From contig JADMLC010000004.1 of the NCBI GenBank assembly GCA_019278155.1, positions 107,805 through 171,804 of the forward strand: DNA of 64,000 nt. Reading direction: 5' to 3'. The notes under the pieces are model-generated. The model saw nothing but the letters and a program-made list of their open reading frames with translations. It did not search any database and had not been told where the DNA came from. This document shows positions 1 to 9,496 of this stretch, piece by piece; the stretch's first letter is position 1, and every line of letters begins with the position of its first letter. The position numbers were made by a program, and so were the translations under genes. This stretch comes from Candidatus Kinetoplastidibacterium crithidiae (GTDB lineage Bacteria > Pseudomonadota > Gammaproteobacteria > Burkholderiales > Burkholderiaceae_B).

Positions 1-353
1 TTAAAATGAAAAGAGATAAGTATGCTTGGGTTACAATAATACCAACTATATGGTTATTAATATGTACTTTTGCTGCTTCTTATCATAAGTTATTTGATAA
101 TAATCCGAATATTGGATTTATAGCACATGCTAATATGTACAAAGATGCGATTAAACAGGGACTTATTCTTTCTCCAGCAAAAACAATATCTGAAATGCAA
201 ATGGTAATAAAAAATGACTATATAAATGCATCTCTATGTTCTTTATTTATGTTCGTGGTATTAGGTATAGCTTTATATGGAATACGTTCCATATTTATAG
301 CAAGAAAAAATCCACAACCTACTTGCATTGAATCTGATTTTAATGCTGTTTAA
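1..353 (+). CDS. cstA: CstA-family peptide/pyruvate transporter, C-terminal part (5' end outside window)
   Basis: The reading frame is open at the left edge, so this is the last ~115 codons of a longer gene. The visible part starts with a hydrophilic R/K-rich turn followed by YAWVTIIPTIWLLICTFAA, which resembles the C-terminal transmembrane region of carbon-starvation proteins CstA/BtsT. A second hydrophobic helix lies near residues 78-97. The family imports peptides or pyruvate through a multi-helix inner-membrane permease. The next gene is the small YbdD/YjiX protein that normally accompanies CstA/BtsT, which strengthens the call. A strong terminator ends the pair. The internal ATG at base 6 is very unlikely to be the true start. 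Whether the missing N-terminal part is intact cannot be judged here. Confidence 0.8.
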   Translation, partial: KMKRDKYAWVTIIPTIWLLICTFAASYHKLFDNNPNIGFIAHANMYKDAIKQGLILSPAKTISEMQMVIKNDYINASLCSLFMFVVLGIALYGIRSIFIARKNPQPTCIESDFNAV

Positions 354-381
354 GCATATAGTTTTATAGGATGATTTTAAA

Positions 382-594
382 ATGATATTTAGTATGTTAA
401 ACAAAAAAGTTTCTGTAGCCAGCAAATATTTAGGTCAAACACTTAGATTGATGGTTGGCATACAAGACTATGATCAGTATATTAATCATATGAAAAAAAA
501 TCATCCTGATAAAACTCCATTAAGTTATGAAGATTTTTTTAAGGCATGTCAAGATTCTAAATATGGCGGCAATGGAAATATTAAATGTTGTTGA
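382..594 (+). CDS. YbdD/YjiX family small protein (DUF466)
   Basis: A 70-residue protein close to the usual 65-68 aa of the family. The C-terminus reads SKYGGNGNIKCC, matching the conserved family ending of a Gly-rich stretch followed by two cysteines; PLSYEDFFKACQ is also typical. The exact biochemical role is unknown. It is encoded directly after CstA/BtsT-type transporters in many proteobacteria and is thought to support their function. It lies 28 bases after the transporter gene, so the two are probably co-transcribed. Family assignment is solid; function is inferred from context. Confidence 0.85.
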   Translation: MIFSMLNKKVSVASKYLGQTLRLMVGIQDYDQYINHMKKNHPDKTPLSYEDFFKACQDSKYGGNGNIKCC

Positions 595-628
595 ATAGAA
601 TATATTATTAGTAACAAATAAATTAATG

Positions 629-670
629 ATAGTATTAGGGTTATTTGAATAACCCTAATACTATTCTTTT
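629..670 (+). terminator. Rho-independent terminator after cstA-ybdD
   Basis: A perfect 14-bp inverted repeat (631-644 with 649-662, loop TTGA) extends by two further A/T pairs and is followed by a T-rich run (665-670). It sits 35 bases after the ybdD stop and before the guaB promoter region. Confidence 0.85.
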
Positions 671-747
671 ATGAATCATTGTTAAATAATACTAATAATT
701 ATGTTGCTTATCTAACAAAACAATGTTATTTATTTTCATAAAAAAAG

Positions 748-753
748 TATAAT
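748..753 (+). promoter_or_regulatory. Candidate -10 box of guaB promoter
   Basis: A perfect TATAAT lies 33 bases upstream of the guaB ATG, just after the terminator of the preceding operon. No good -35 hexamer is visible at 16-18 bases upstream. Such boxes occur by chance in AT-rich DNA, so position is the main support. Confidence 0.35.
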
Positions 754-785
754 ATTGTTTTATATAAAATTATTAAATATTAACA

Positions 786-2246
786 ATGCTTACTTTAAAA
801 AAGGCTTTCACATTTGACGATGTGTTGTTAGTTCCTGCATATTCAGAAATATTACCTAAAAATACTTCTCTTACAACAAAACTTACAAAAAACATTGGAC
901 TAAAAACACCTTTTGTATCTGCAGCAATGGATACAGTAACGGAGTCTAGTTTAGCAATTGCCATGGCACAGGAAGGAGGTATTGGCATAATACATAAGAA
1001 TCTTACTCCTGATCAACAAGCTCATGAAGTCTCAAGAGTTAAAAGACATGAATTTGGTATTGTTATAGATCCTATAACTGTAACACCAAATATGAATGTT
1101 TCAGAAGCTATAAATTTACAAAGAAAATTTGGAATTTCTGGTTTACCAGTTGTTGAGAATGGTAAGGTTGTAGGAATTATAACTAATAGAGACTTGCGTT
1201 TTGAAACTAATTTGAATCAACCATTAAAAAATATTATGACTCCTAAAGAACGTCTAGTAGTAATGGAAGAGGGCGCAACTTTATTGGATGCACAATCTTT
1301 AATGCATAAACATAGGTTAGAAAGGGTTCTTATAGTAAATTCTGATTTTGAATTACGTGGATTAGCTACTGTCAAAGATATAGTAAAAAATACAGAGCAT
1401 CCAACGGCTAATAAGGACTCTCGTGGTCAATTAAGAGTTGGGGCAGCTGTAGGAATAGGTAATGAAACAATAGAACGTGTTGAAAAATTAGTCAGTGTTG
1501 GTGTTGATGTAATAGTCGTAGATACTGCTCATGGTCATTCTCTAGGAGTATTAAAAACTATAAGCTGGATTAAGTCAAATTATCCTCAAATTGATATTAT
1601 AGGTGGTAATATTGCCACTGCAAAAGCAGCTAAAGCATTGGCAGAACATGGAGCTGATGGAGTAAAGGTGGGTATAGGGCCAGGCTCTATATGTACAACT
1701 AGAATCATTTCTGGTGTTGGAGTGCCTCAAATAACAGCAATAAGTGAAGTTGCAAAAGCTTTAAATAATACAGATGTTTCTGTAATAGCTGATGGTGGTA
1801 TTAGATATTCTGGTGATATTGCTAAAGCTATAGCAGCTGGTGCTCATTCTTGTATGATGGGAAGTATATTTGCTGGAACATCAGAAGCCCCAGGAGAAGA
1901 AAGTTTATTTCAGGGAAGAACCTATAAATCATATAGAGGCATGGGAAGTATTGGGGCCATGGAAAAAGGATCAGCTGATAGATATTTCCAAGGACATTAT
2001 AAAACAGCTGATAAACTGGTTCCTGAGGGAGTAGAAGGAAGAGTACCTTACAAAGGTAGTGTGATCTCTATAATATATCAATTAATAGGTGGTTTAAGAG
2101 CTGCCATGGGTTATTGTGGATGCGCAACAATAAATGACTTGCGAACAAAAACTGAGTTTGTTGAAATTACTTCCGCTGGAGTCAGTGAGTCGCATGTTCA
2201 TGATATACATATTACTAAAGAAGCTCCCAATTATAGGTCAGAATAA
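786..2246 (+). CDS. guaB: Inosine-5'-monophosphate dehydrogenase
   Basis: Oxidises IMP to XMP with NAD, the first committed step from IMP to GMP. The 486-residue length is normal. The TIM barrel is interrupted at about residues 95-205 by two CBS domains (one begins near [16 protein letters not shown]). The catalytic loop GPGSICTTR carries the active-site cysteine near residue 300, followed by the phosphate-binding [16 protein letters not shown] and the flap region with [10 protein letters not shown]. guaA starts 3 bases after the stop, so the two form a guaBA operon. No truncation or lost key residue is seen. Together with purF and purL in this window it indicates active purine synthesis. Confidence 0.97.
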   Translation: MLTLKKAFTFDDVLLVPAYSEILPKNTSLTTKLTKNIGLKTPFVSAAMDTVTESSLAIAMAQEGGIGIIHKNLTPDQQAHEVSRVKRHEFGIVIDPITVTPNMNVSEAINLQRKFGISGLPVVENGKVVGIITNRDLRFETNLNQPLKNIMTPKERLVVMEEGATLLDAQSLMHKHRLERVLIVNSDFELRGLATVKDIVKNTEHPTANKDSRGQLRVGAAVGIGNETIERVEKLVSVGVDVIVVDTAHGHSLGVLKTISWIKSNYPQIDIIGGNIATAKAAKALAEHGADGVKVGIGPGSICTTRIISGVGVPQITAISEVAKALNNTDVSVIADGGIRYSGDIAKAIAAGAHSCMMGSIFAGTSEAPGEESLFQGRTYKSYRGMGSIGAMEKGSADRYFQGHYKTADKLVPEGVEGRVPYKGSVISIIYQLIGGLRAAMGYCGCATINDLRTKTEFVEITSAGVSESHVHDIHITKEAPNYRSE

Positions 2247-2249
2247 TTT

Positions 2250-3830
2250 ATGAATAATAACATACTAATTATTGATTGTGGTTCTCAAGTTACTCAACTG
2301 ATCGCTCGTAGGATAAGAGAAATAGGTGTATACACAACAGTAATTAATCATAATATTGTAGAAAAAAACAAGTTAATTGAGCAAATAAAACAAGGATTAG
2401 CTGGTATTATAATATCTGGCAGTCACGAATCAATTAATAAAAATTCTCCTAATAAAGTCAAAAAATATATATTTGAATTAGGTATACCCGTTCTCGGAAT
2501 TTGTTATGGCATGCAGTCTATGGCTGATCAATTGGGAGGAGAGGTAAGTATTTCAACAAATAGAGAATACGGGCATGCTGAAATTACAATATTACATACA
2601 AGCAAATTATTAGGTGATATTCAAAAAAATAAGCCTAATAATACTTTAAAAGTTTGGATGAGTCATGGTGATACCGTGACAAAGTTACCAGATGGATTTA
2701 AAAAAATTGCACATACAAATTCTGCAGTTGCTGGGATGGAAAACAATGAAAGAAAATTATATGCCTTACAATTTCATCCAGAAGTAACACATACTGAATT
2801 TGGTAAAAAAATCCTTGAAAATTTTGTAATAAATATTTGCAATTGTCAACATAACTGGGATATGCCCAGTTATGTTGACAAAGAAATTGTAAATATTCAA
2901 TCACAAGTTGGTAACGATAAGGTAATACTTGGTCTATCTGGTGGTGTAGACTCATCTGTTGCTGCTGTCTTAATAAATAAAGCTATCGGTAAAAAATTAA
3001 CTTGCATATTTGTAGATCATGGCTTAATGAGATTAAATGAGAAAGAACAAGTGAAAAAAATGTTTTCCTCATTTGATATAAATGTTATTTATTGTGATGC
3101 TTCAGAATTGTTCTTCAAAAAACTAAAAGGCGTTAGTGACCCTGAAAAGAAAAGAAAAATAATAGGAAATGAGTTTATTAATGTTTTTCAAGAAGAGGCA
3201 AAAAAAATTGGGAATGTTAAATGGCTTGCTCAAGGAACTATATATCCAGACATAATAGAATCTTCAAAAGAGAAAAATGGCATATCTAATGTTATTAAAT
3301 CCCATCATAATGTCGGGGGACTTCCTGAAAAAATGAATCTTTCTTTATTAGAACCATTAAAATATCTTTTTAAAGATGAGGTAAGAAAGATAGGTGCAGA
3401 ACTTGGCATTCCATATGATATGATATCTCGTCATCCTTTTCCTGGACCTGGTTTAGCTGTAAGAATAATAGGAGAAATTAAAGAAGAATTTATAAAAATT
3501 CTACAACATGCTGATGATATTTTTATACAAGAATTAAAAAATAATAAAAATATTTTAACCAATAAAAGTTGGTATGAATCTGTTTCTCAAGCTTTTGCAG
3601 TGTTTTTACCTATTAAATCTGTTGGAGTTATGGGCGATGGACGTACATATGAATATGTTATAGTTTTAAGATCGGTAGATACTTCAGATTTCATGACTGC
3701 AAATTGGTCAGATATACCTACACATTTATTATCAAAAATTTCTTCTAGAATAATTAATGAAGTTTCTGGTATTAATAGAGTCGTTTATGATATTTCTAAT
3801 AAACCTCCATCTACTATAGAATGGGAATAA
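2250..3830 (+). CDS. guaA: GMP synthase (glutamine-hydrolysing)
   Basis: Converts XMP to GMP using glutamine and ATP. The 526-residue protein has an N-terminal class I glutamine amidotransferase domain, with nucleophile Cys in [10 protein letters not shown] near residue 83 and His-Glu in [14 protein letters not shown]. The PP-loop ATP pyrophosphatase domain follows ([11 protein letters not shown] near residue 230), then the C-terminal dimerisation domain ending KPPSTIEWE. It directly follows guaB. The linker between the two catalytic domains is encoded by a 17-bp perfect inverted repeat at 2843-2881, unusual inside a gene, while the protein still reads with family-like residues ([10 protein letters not shown]). 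Function appears intact. Confidence 0.97.
   Translation: MNNNILIIDCGSQVTQLIARRIREIGVYTTVINHNIVEKNKLIEQIKQGLAGIIISGSHESINKNSPNKVKKYIFELGIPVLGICYGMQSMADQLGGEVSISTNREYGHAEITILHTSKLLGDIQKNKPNNTLKVWMSHGDTVTKLPDGFKKIAHTNSAVAGMENNERKLYALQFHPEVTHTEFGKKILENFVINICNCQHNWDMPSYVDKEIVNIQSQVGNDKVILGLSGGVDSSVAAVLINKAIGKKLTCIFVDHGLMRLNEKEQVKKMFSSFDINVIYCDASELFFKKLKGVSDPEKKRKIIGNEFINVFQEEAKKIGNVKWLAQGTIYPDIIESSKEKNGISNVIKSHHNVGGLPEKMNLSLLEPLKYLFKDEVRKIGAELGIPYDMISRHPFPGPGLAVRIIGEIKEEFIKILQHADDIFIQELKNNKNILTNKSWYESVSQAFAVFLPIKSVGVMGDGRTYEYVIVLRSVDTSDFMTANWSDIPTHLLSKISSRIINEVSGINRVVYDISNKPPSTIEWE
2843..2881. repeat. Perfect inverted repeat inside guaA
   Basis: Two 17-base arms (2843-2859 and 2865-2881) are exactly complementary around a 5-base loop. 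The structure lies in the codons joining the amidotransferase and synthetase domains. It has no T-tract, so it is not a classical terminator. Confidence 0.9.
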
Positions 3831-3919
3831 AATAATATATACGCATAATATATATTATGTAAAGTGATGTATATTATTTAATCCTGTAAAATAAATAATA
3901 ACTTAAGGAAGTTTTATAA

Positions 3920-4207
3920 ATGCATGGAGAATATAAAGCACCTGGAAATAAATTGGTAATGATAGATTTTGAAATTAACTATGACAACAATACAATATAT
4001 GACGTACAGATAAGTGGAGATTTTTTTCTTGAACCATCTGAAGCATTAAATATTATGAATGAATCTCTAAATGGTTTACCAGTTGGCTCAAATGATGAAT
4101 TTATAAAAAAAACAATAGAAAACAGTCTACCTGAAAATACAGAATTTATAGGGTTCTCAACTGCAGATATTGTAGTAACAATAAAAAGGGCTTTGTTATG
4201 TCCATAA
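3920..4207 (+). CDS. lplB: Lipoate-protein ligase accessory subunit (LplB-like C-terminal domain)
   Basis: A 95-residue protein matching the stand-alone C-terminal accessory domain of lipoate ligases known from archaea such as Thermoplasma, where LplB is required with LplA for lipoate adenylation. Visible family features are YKAPGNKLVMIDFEI at the N-terminus, the ISGDFFLEPSEAL segment, and a final VVTIKRAL strand. A good Shine-Dalgarno (AAGGAAG) precedes the ATG. It overlaps the start of the catalytic-subunit gene by 10 bases, implying translational coupling. The family call rests on remembered motif similarity; the partner gene strongly supports it. Confidence 0.75.
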   Translation: MHGEYKAPGNKLVMIDFEINYDNNTIYDVQISGDFFLEPSEALNIMNESLNGLPVGSNDEFIKKTIENSLPENTEFIGFSTADIVVTIKRALLCP

Positions 4208-4980
4208 AAAAATGGAATGATTATAAATGGCAACTAATATATGGTGCTCATCAAGAGCCAAATATACATATGGCTTTAGATCAACAAATCACAGAAGAAG
4301 TTAATCTAGGCATAAGATTACCTACACTAAGGATATGGGAATGGGATTCATCTGCTGTTGTGTTAGGACGATTCCAATCTGTAAAAAATGAAGTTAATAA
4401 ACTATATGCTGATAAATACAATGTAAAAATAGTTAGAAGAATAACAGGTGGTGGAGCTATGTTTATAGAACCAGGAAATACTATTACATATTCTATTAGC
4501 GTTCCTAAAGAATTAATTCTAAATTTAACATTTCAAGAATCATATAAATTTTTAGACAGCTGGGTAGTTAACTCTTTTAAGGAATTAGGTGTACCTGTGA
4601 GATATAAACCACTAAATGATATAGAATCAGAGAATGGACAAAAAATAGGAGGAGCAGCTCAAGCAAGATTATCTAAAGCAATACTGCATCATACTACTAT
4701 AGCTTATTCTATAGACCAGGAAAAAATGACAAAAATATTGCGTATTAGCAAAGAAAAAATATCAGATAAAGGTATAGAAAGTGCAAATAAAAGAGTGGAT
4801 AATACCACTCTTACTAGTACAGGTTTATCAAGATTAGAATTTATTCAAAGTATGATAAACCATTTTTCAAAAATGTGTCATGTTGAAAAAATTGAGTTAG
4901 ATAAAAAAACTATAAATTTAGCAAAAAAAATATCTGAAGAAAAATTCTCAACAGAATCTTGGATAAACATAGTTCCTTAA
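4198..4980 (+). CDS. lplA: Lipoate-protein ligase, catalytic subunit
   Basis: Activates lipoate (or takes lipoyl-AMP) and attaches it to the target lysine of lipoyl domains. The 260-residue protein contains the biotin/lipoate ligase core: RRITGGGAMFIEPGNTITYS (nucleotide/lipoate-binding loop) and GQKIGGAAQARLSKAILHHT with the catalytic Lys. It lacks the C-terminal accessory domain of E. coli LplA, which is supplied by the upstream gene, so this is the bipartite form. Likely substrates are encoded in this window: the lipoyl domains of AceF and LpdA. It converges on tatD with only 3 bases between the stops. lipA and lipB are not in the window, so whether octanoate-based synthesis also exists is unknown. 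Confidence 0.88.
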   Translation: MSIKKWNDYKWQLIYGAHQEPNIHMALDQQITEEVNLGIRLPTLRIWEWDSSAVVLGRFQSVKNEVNKLYADKYNVKIVRRITGGGAMFIEPGNTITYSISVPKELILNLTFQESYKFLDSWVVNSFKELGVPVRYKPLNDIESENGQKIGGAAQARLSKAILHHTTIAYSIDQEKMTKILRISKEKISDKGIESANKRVDNTTLTSTGLSRLEFIQSMINHFSKMCHVEKIELDKKTINLAKKISEEKFSTESWINIVP

Positions 4981-4983
4981 ATT

Positions 4984-5760
4984 TTATAAATTTATCTTTG
5001 TAAATAAAGAAAAAAAGTTTTTTCTTGATGCATTAGCAACCTCCTCAACTGTTATTTTCCGTAATTCAGCTATTTTTTTAGCTATATAAATAACATTTGC
5101 TGGGTTATTAATTTTTCCTCTATATGGCTCTGGCGATAAATAAGGTGAATCTGTCTCTATAAGAATCCTATCTAATGGAACTTTTTCCGCTACTTCATGA
5201 ACTATTTTAGCATTTTTAAAAGTTACTATCCCTGATATAGATATATAAAAGTTCAAATCCATTGCCAATTTTGCTGCATCCCAATTCTCAGTAAAACAAT
5301 GCATTACGCCACCAACATCACTAGCACCCTCTTCTTTTAAGATATTTAATACATCTATAATTGAAGATCTAGTATGTATTATTAAAGGTATTTTAGATAT
5401 TTTTGCTGCTCTTATATGTTGGCGAAAGCGATTTCTTTGCCAATCTAAATCTTGATAATCATGTCTATGATAATCTAAACCTGTTTCCCCTATTGCAACT
5501 ATCTTCTTATTTTCTTTTGCTAATAAACATAATTCTTCTATAGAAAATTCTTCATTATCTGAACATTCAGGATGAATTCCTACAGAAGCATATAAATTAT
5601 TATATTTTGATATTAGTTTTAATATATTATTAAAATTTTTTTTATCTATTCCTGCAATCAAAGCATAATTAACCCTAGCATTATACATTTGTGTCATTAT
5701 AAGATCGATATTTGTATCAAACTCTTGCAAATCCAAATGACAGTGTGAATCTACAAACAT
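4984..5760 (-). CDS. TatD family metal-dependent hydrolase
   Basis: A 258-residue amidohydrolase-fold protein of the TatD/YcfH group, implicated in 3'-5' DNA/RNA exonuclease activity. Metal ligands are visible: N-terminal DSHCHLDL, Glu in AIGETGLDYHRHD, His in IPLIIHTRS, His in GVMHCFTENW, and the final LIETDSPYLSPEPYRGK. It lies 14 bases downstream of holB, as in Bordetella-type genomes and, for YcfH, in E. coli. A pilZ gene often found between them is absent. A second TatD paralogue occurs at 39208-40011. The exact substrate cannot be told from sequence. Confidence 0.9.
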   Translation of the reverse strand: MFVDSHCHLDLQEFDTNIDLIMTQMYNARVNYALIAGIDKKNFNNILKLISKYNNLYASVGIHPECSDNEEFSIEELCLLAKENKKIVAIGETGLDYHRHDYQDLDWQRNRFRQHIRAAKISKIPLIIHTRSSIIDVLNILKEEGASDVGGVMHCFTENWDAAKLAMDLNFYISISGIVTFKNAKIVHEVAEKVPLDRILIETDSPYLSPEPYRGKINNPANVIYIAKKIAELRKITVEEVANASRKNFFSLFTKINL

Positions 5761-5774
5761 TATAAAATCCTTTG

Positions 5775-6803
5775 TTATTTAAAAGATGTTATTACTTTAT
5801 TTAAAATACTATTTAAAAAAATTTTTTTATTAACTTGCTGATCAGATAATTTCTTTTTTCTATTTAACCAAATAAAATTATTTATTAAAACATCATTAGT
5901 TGATCTAGTACTTAACTTATTTAAAATTTTTTTCATATCTATAAAATATTTAGGAGTAATTTTGTATGAAATTAAAACTAAATCAAAAAATAATTTTTGA
6001 AAAATATCAATTAATTCATTGATGAGAATATCATCAGGATAACTGTCCAGCAGTGAAAAAACATGAATATCTGAATTATTAGATAACAATTGCAAAAAAT
6101 CATATATCCAGGACGGGCAAGGATTCTTTCTGTACATGCTATAACGAAATGCATCTATTGGAGCATTACTTGAAAAGCTTAACCAATTATCATAATTATC
6201 TACATTATTATTTTTTAGCCACTTTAAAGAAGTTTGATAATCAGGAATTGGCAAATGCAAAATTTGACAACGAGACACTATTGTTGGTAATAATTTATCT
6301 AGACAATCAGATACTATAAGAAAAAAAATATCATCACTAGGTTCTTCTAGCATTTTTAATAAAGCATTAGAAGAAATAGTATTTAAATTATCAGCCTTGT
6401 ATATAATAACAATCTTTTTATTATTACGATAAGACTTTACATTAATCCATGGAATTATATCTCTTATTTGATTGATACGAATTTCGTTAGAAGCGTATGA
6501 AGTGTTTTTTTTATCATCAAAAGATATACTAATTTTTTTTTCATCAGCTATTGAATTTGGTATTAATAACTTAAAATCAGGATGATTATTTTTTTCTATG
6601 AGATTGCAAGAAATACATTTTTTACAGGCAAATTTACTATCGCGATTTTCACATAAAAAAGATGCAGCAAACGCAGTTGAAAATTCAAACTTTCCTATAC
6701 CTTTTAAGCCATACAGTATTATTGCATGATGTATTTTATCAGGATTTTTCAAATATTTATTTGCAATTTCTATTTGCCAAGGGAAAAATGAATTTGCAAT
6801 CAT
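5775..6803 (-). CDS. holB: DNA polymerase III subunit delta'
   Basis: Clamp-loader subunit that helps open the sliding clamp at primer ends. The 342-residue protein has the AAA+ fold: P-loop-like GLKGIGKFEFS near residue 32, a four-cysteine zinc module (FLCEN, FACKKCISCNL) near residues 50-66, a sensor-like KMLEEPSDDIFFLIV segment, and SRCQILHLPIP, the SRC motif of clamp-loader subunits. The C-terminal third is poorly conserved and Lys/Asn/Ile-rich, as expected in a reduced genome. It overlaps the tmk stop by 4 bases (ATGA arrangement), implying coupling in a tmk-holB-tatD operon. Confidence 0.93.
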   Translation of the reverse strand: MIANSFFPWQIEIANKYLKNPDKIHHAIILYGLKGIGKFEFSTAFAASFLCENRDSKFACKKCISCNLIEKNNHPDFKLLIPNSIADEKKISISFDDKKNTSYASNEIRINQIRDIIPWINVKSYRNNKKIVIIYKADNLNTISSNALLKMLEEPSDDIFFLIVSDCLDKLLPTIVSRCQILHLPIPDYQTSLKWLKNNNVDNYDNWLSFSSNAPIDAFRYSMYRKNPCPSWIYDFLQLLSNNSDIHVFSLLDSYPDDILINELIDIFQKLFFDLVLISYKITPKYFIDMKKILNKLSTRSTNDVLINNFIWLNRKKKLSDQQVNKKIFLNSILNKVITSFK

Positions 6804-7420
6804 GATTTTCTATCAAAATTAATATAGTTAATTATTTCTGTTTGTATTTCATTAATAGAATTTGTGGCATCTATAATTTTAATTCTTTTACTATTCATTT
6901 CAGCTCTGTTTATATAACCTCTTCTTATATTATCAAAAAATAATTTATTTTTTTTTTCGAATTTATCTAAGTTTTTATTATTTGCAAATCTTAAATTCAT
7001 AACTTCGAAAGAAATATCAAATAAAAAAGTTATATCTGGTTGTAAAGAAAAATTTACCCATGACTCTAAATCTTTAATTAGACTTATATCTAATTTTTTA
7101 CCATAACCTTGATAAGCATAAGTAGCATCAATGAATCTGTCACATATAACCCATTTGCCACTCAATAAAGATGGTTCTATAATTGTTTTAAAATGTTCGA
7201 AACGAGCTGCAAATAATAGTAATGTTTCTGTTTCAACAAGCATGTCTATATTCAAAATTAAATCTCTTATATTTTCTCCTAATTTAGTTCCACCAGGTTC
7301 TCTGGTGAGTATTAGATCTATACCCTTAGACCTTAGAAAATTAGCTAACCAATAAGCCTGAGTACTCTTACCAGCACCATCTATACCATCAAATGTTATA
7401 AATTTTCCAGAAACAATCAT
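6800..7420 (-). CDS. tmk: Thymidylate kinase
   Basis: Phosphorylates dTMP to dTDP. The 206-residue protein is of normal size, with P-loop FDGIDGAGKSTQA at residues 9-21, the DRF-type motif in WVICDRFIDATYAYQGYGK, the EPGG loop in LTREPGGTKLGE, and a lid region around residues 145-160. It overlaps mltG upstream and holB downstream by 4 bases each, giving the tightly coupled mltG-tmk-holB cluster typical of proteobacteria. Confidence 0.96.
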   Translation of the reverse strand: MIVSGKFITFDGIDGAGKSTQAYWLANFLRSKGIDLILTREPGGTKLGENIRDLILNIDMLVETETLLLFAARFEHFKTIIEPSLLSGKWVICDRFIDATYAYQGYGKKLDISLIKDLESWVNFSLQPDITFLFDISFEVMNLRFANNKNLDKFEKKNKLFFDNIRRGYINRAEMNSKRIKIIDATNSINEIQTEIINYINFDRKS

Positions 7421-8442
7421 TTATTTTCCTTTGACTTCAATAAATATTCTTTTACCTTGCTATTATGAGATTCATAAGTTATAGAAAAAACTGTAGTACC
7501 ATCACCTCTAGCTACATAATACATATAATTATGTGATTCTGGATTTAAAGCAGCCCACAAAGAGGATTTGCTAACTGATGAAATTGGAGTGCTAGGCAAG
7601 CCATACCGAGTGTAAGTATTCCACGGAGTATCTTTCTTTAAATCAAATTTGCTAATCTTTCCTGAAAAATTCTTACCAAGCCCATATATAACTGTAGGAT
7701 CTGATTGTAAACGCATACCTAACTTTAATCTATTATTTAATACTCCACTAATAGCTGCTTTTTCCATATGATTACTTGCTTCTTTTTCTATTATAGAAGC
7801 TAAAATAATGGCTTCGTAAGGAGTATTGATAGTTGTACTAACTTTTCTTTTTTTCCATAATTTACTAATAATTGCATTGGATTTTTCATATGCCATCTTT
7901 AAAATATCAAAATCTGTAGTATCAAAAGATATATAATATGTATCTGGATGAAACAATCCTTCAGGACTTAGTATTTGAGATCCTAATAATTTCATTAAAT
8001 CAGAATCATTAATGTTAGTTATTGTTTTCTTAAGATATATATTACTCTCTAATGCTTGACGAAATTGATTAAAATCCCAACCTTCCAAGAATGTTATTTG
8101 ATGATAGTAGCATTTTCCTGATATAAAATTATTCATTATATTAAAAGGAGTATCAATATTTGATAATTTATATTCTCCAGCTTTAAAAGATTTATCAGCA
8201 TTATAAATATATGTCATCCAAATAAAATTTCTAACATTGATACTAAAACATTTTTCATTAATTAGGTTAGCTATTTTTTTGGCTGTATACCCATGTTTAA
8301 TTATAATTCTAACATCATCATTTTTAGATAATGATAAAGGTTTCTTAGTCCATAATATAAATAATATGAATAAAAAATAAAAAACAAATGTTATAATCAT
8401 AAATAACAAATATATAAGTTTTTTAATTTTATTTGTAATCAA
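7417..8442 (-). CDS. mltG: Endolytic murein transglycosylase
   Basis: Inner-membrane lytic transglycosylase that cleaves nascent glycan strands and helps terminate peptidoglycan polymerisation. The 341-residue protein has one N-terminal transmembrane helix (about residues 9-31, very Phe/Leu/Ile-rich), a LysM-like region, and the YceG catalytic domain with the active-site Glu in AIILASIIEKEAS. Downstream family motifs are LQSDPTVIYGLG, NTYTRYGLPSTPISS and ALNPESHNYMYYVARGDG. Its presence indicates that peptidoglycan synthesis still occurs. It is the first gene of the mltG-tmk-holB-tatD run; the ygfZ gene diverges upstream. Confidence 0.93.
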   Translation of the reverse strand: MITNKIKKLIYLLFMIITFVFYFLFILFILWTKKPLSLSKNDDVRIIIKHGYTAKKIANLINEKCFSINVRNFIWMTYIYNADKSFKAGEYKLSNIDTPFNIMNNFISGKCYYHQITFLEGWDFNQFRQALESNIYLKKTITNINDSDLMKLLGSQILSPEGLFHPDTYYISFDTTDFDILKMAYEKSNAIISKLWKKRKVSTTINTPYEAIILASIIEKEASNHMEKAAISGVLNNRLKLGMRLQSDPTVIYGLGKNFSGKISKFDLKKDTPWNTYTRYGLPSTPISSVSKSSLWAALNPESHNYMYYVARGDGTTVFSITYESHNSKVKEYLLKSKENK

Positions 8443-8527
8443 TATTTGATCCTATTACTAAATATTTATTAATAAATTATCTATGTTTTTCAATATCTAA
8501 TTACCATGAAATTATTCAAATAAAACT

Positions 8528-9496
8528 ATGAAAACAGATTTTTCGTTTTATACAAACTTAAATGATTTTAGTATTATAAATGTCACTGGTAAAGATAGTG
8601 AGTCTTTTATACAAAGACAATATACTCAAGATATTACAAATATATCAAACAATAAAGCTTGTTTCTCTGGGTATTGTTCTCATAATGGAAAAGTGTTATT
8701 TACTACCATACTATGGAAAGAACTTGATAAGAACACAAAAAATATTTACTGCATAATAAAAAGTGATGTTGTCGAATATTTTATTAAAAGATTGCAATTA
8801 TTTATACTAAAATCTGATGTTTCTATAAAAATTCATAGACAAGAATTATTTGGAATTTATTTTGCAATAAATGATAAAACTAGATTTGAAGAAAAATATT
8901 CCACTCAATTACCACATAACGAATTTGAGATTTCATATAATCAATTTGGAACTTGGATTTCCGCTCCTTCCAATAATAATAAAAGATTTTGGCTAATTAC
9001 TAATAATAATTCTGAAAAATTGATAAATAGTAATATTTTTCAAACAAAAGCAGAGGTTTTATATCAAAATATATGGCGCTATAATGATTTTTGCAGCAAC
9101 CTTCCATTTATTGGAATACAAAATAGTAATTTATTTACAGCACAAAGTATCAATTTAGATTTAATAGGAGCTATTAGCTTTAACAAAGGTTGCTATCCTG
9201 GACAAGAAGTTATAGCAAGAATTCATTATAAAAATAAAATAAAATACAGAATGACTCTTGGTTTCTGCTATTTAAATGATTCTATAATAAATAAAAATTT
9301 GATAGGTTATGATATTTTCAACAAAGATAATTCAATAGAATGCGGACGTATTATAGATCATGTAACTTTAGATAATAAAATATTTATTTTATTAGAATTA
9401 GATATAAATTTTCATAATAAAACTACATTCTTATATATAAAGAATCCAGAGCAAAATTTTGAATTACAACATAGCCTACAAATTTTTATAAAATAA
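8528..9496 (+). CDS. ygfZ: YgfZ family folate-dependent Fe-S cluster maintenance protein
   Basis: A 322-residue protein of the YgfZ/GcvT-like family, which supports folate-dependent assembly or repair of certain Fe-S enzymes. The diagnostic motif KGCYPGQEVIARIHYK with its conserved Cys lies near residue 220, and the N-terminal barrel segment IQRQYTQDITNI is typical of the GcvT-like fold. Divergent from mltG, as in related genomes. Its last 11 bases overlap the convergent VIT1-type gene, so the two stop regions share sequence. No frame damage is seen. Confidence 0.88.
   Translation: MKTDFSFYTNLNDFSIINVTGKDSESFIQRQYTQDITNISNNKACFSGYCSHNGKVLFTTILWKELDKNTKNIYCIIKSDVVEYFIKRLQLFILKSDVSIKIHRQELFGIYFAINDKTRFEEKYSTQLPHNEFEISYNQFGTWISAPSNNNKRFWLITNNNSEKLINSNIFQTKAEVLYQNIWRYNDFCSNLPFIGIQNSNLFTAQSINLDLIGAISFNKGCYPGQEVIARIHYKNKIKYRMTLGFCYLNDSIINKNLIGYDIFNKDNSIECGRIIDHVTLDNKIFILLELDINFHNKTTFLYIKNPEQNFELQHSLQIFIK

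Noticed and set aside
3832..3858. A/T-only inverted repeat with 10-base arms after guaA, looking like a terminator
   Set aside because: It is alternating A/T sequence with no T-tract behind it; such stems are common by chance at this base composition.
9486..9496. 11-base overlap of the ygfZ and VIT1-type 3' ends as a sign of a frameshift or misassembly
   Set aside because: Both proteins end normally; short convergent overlaps are common in compact genomes.
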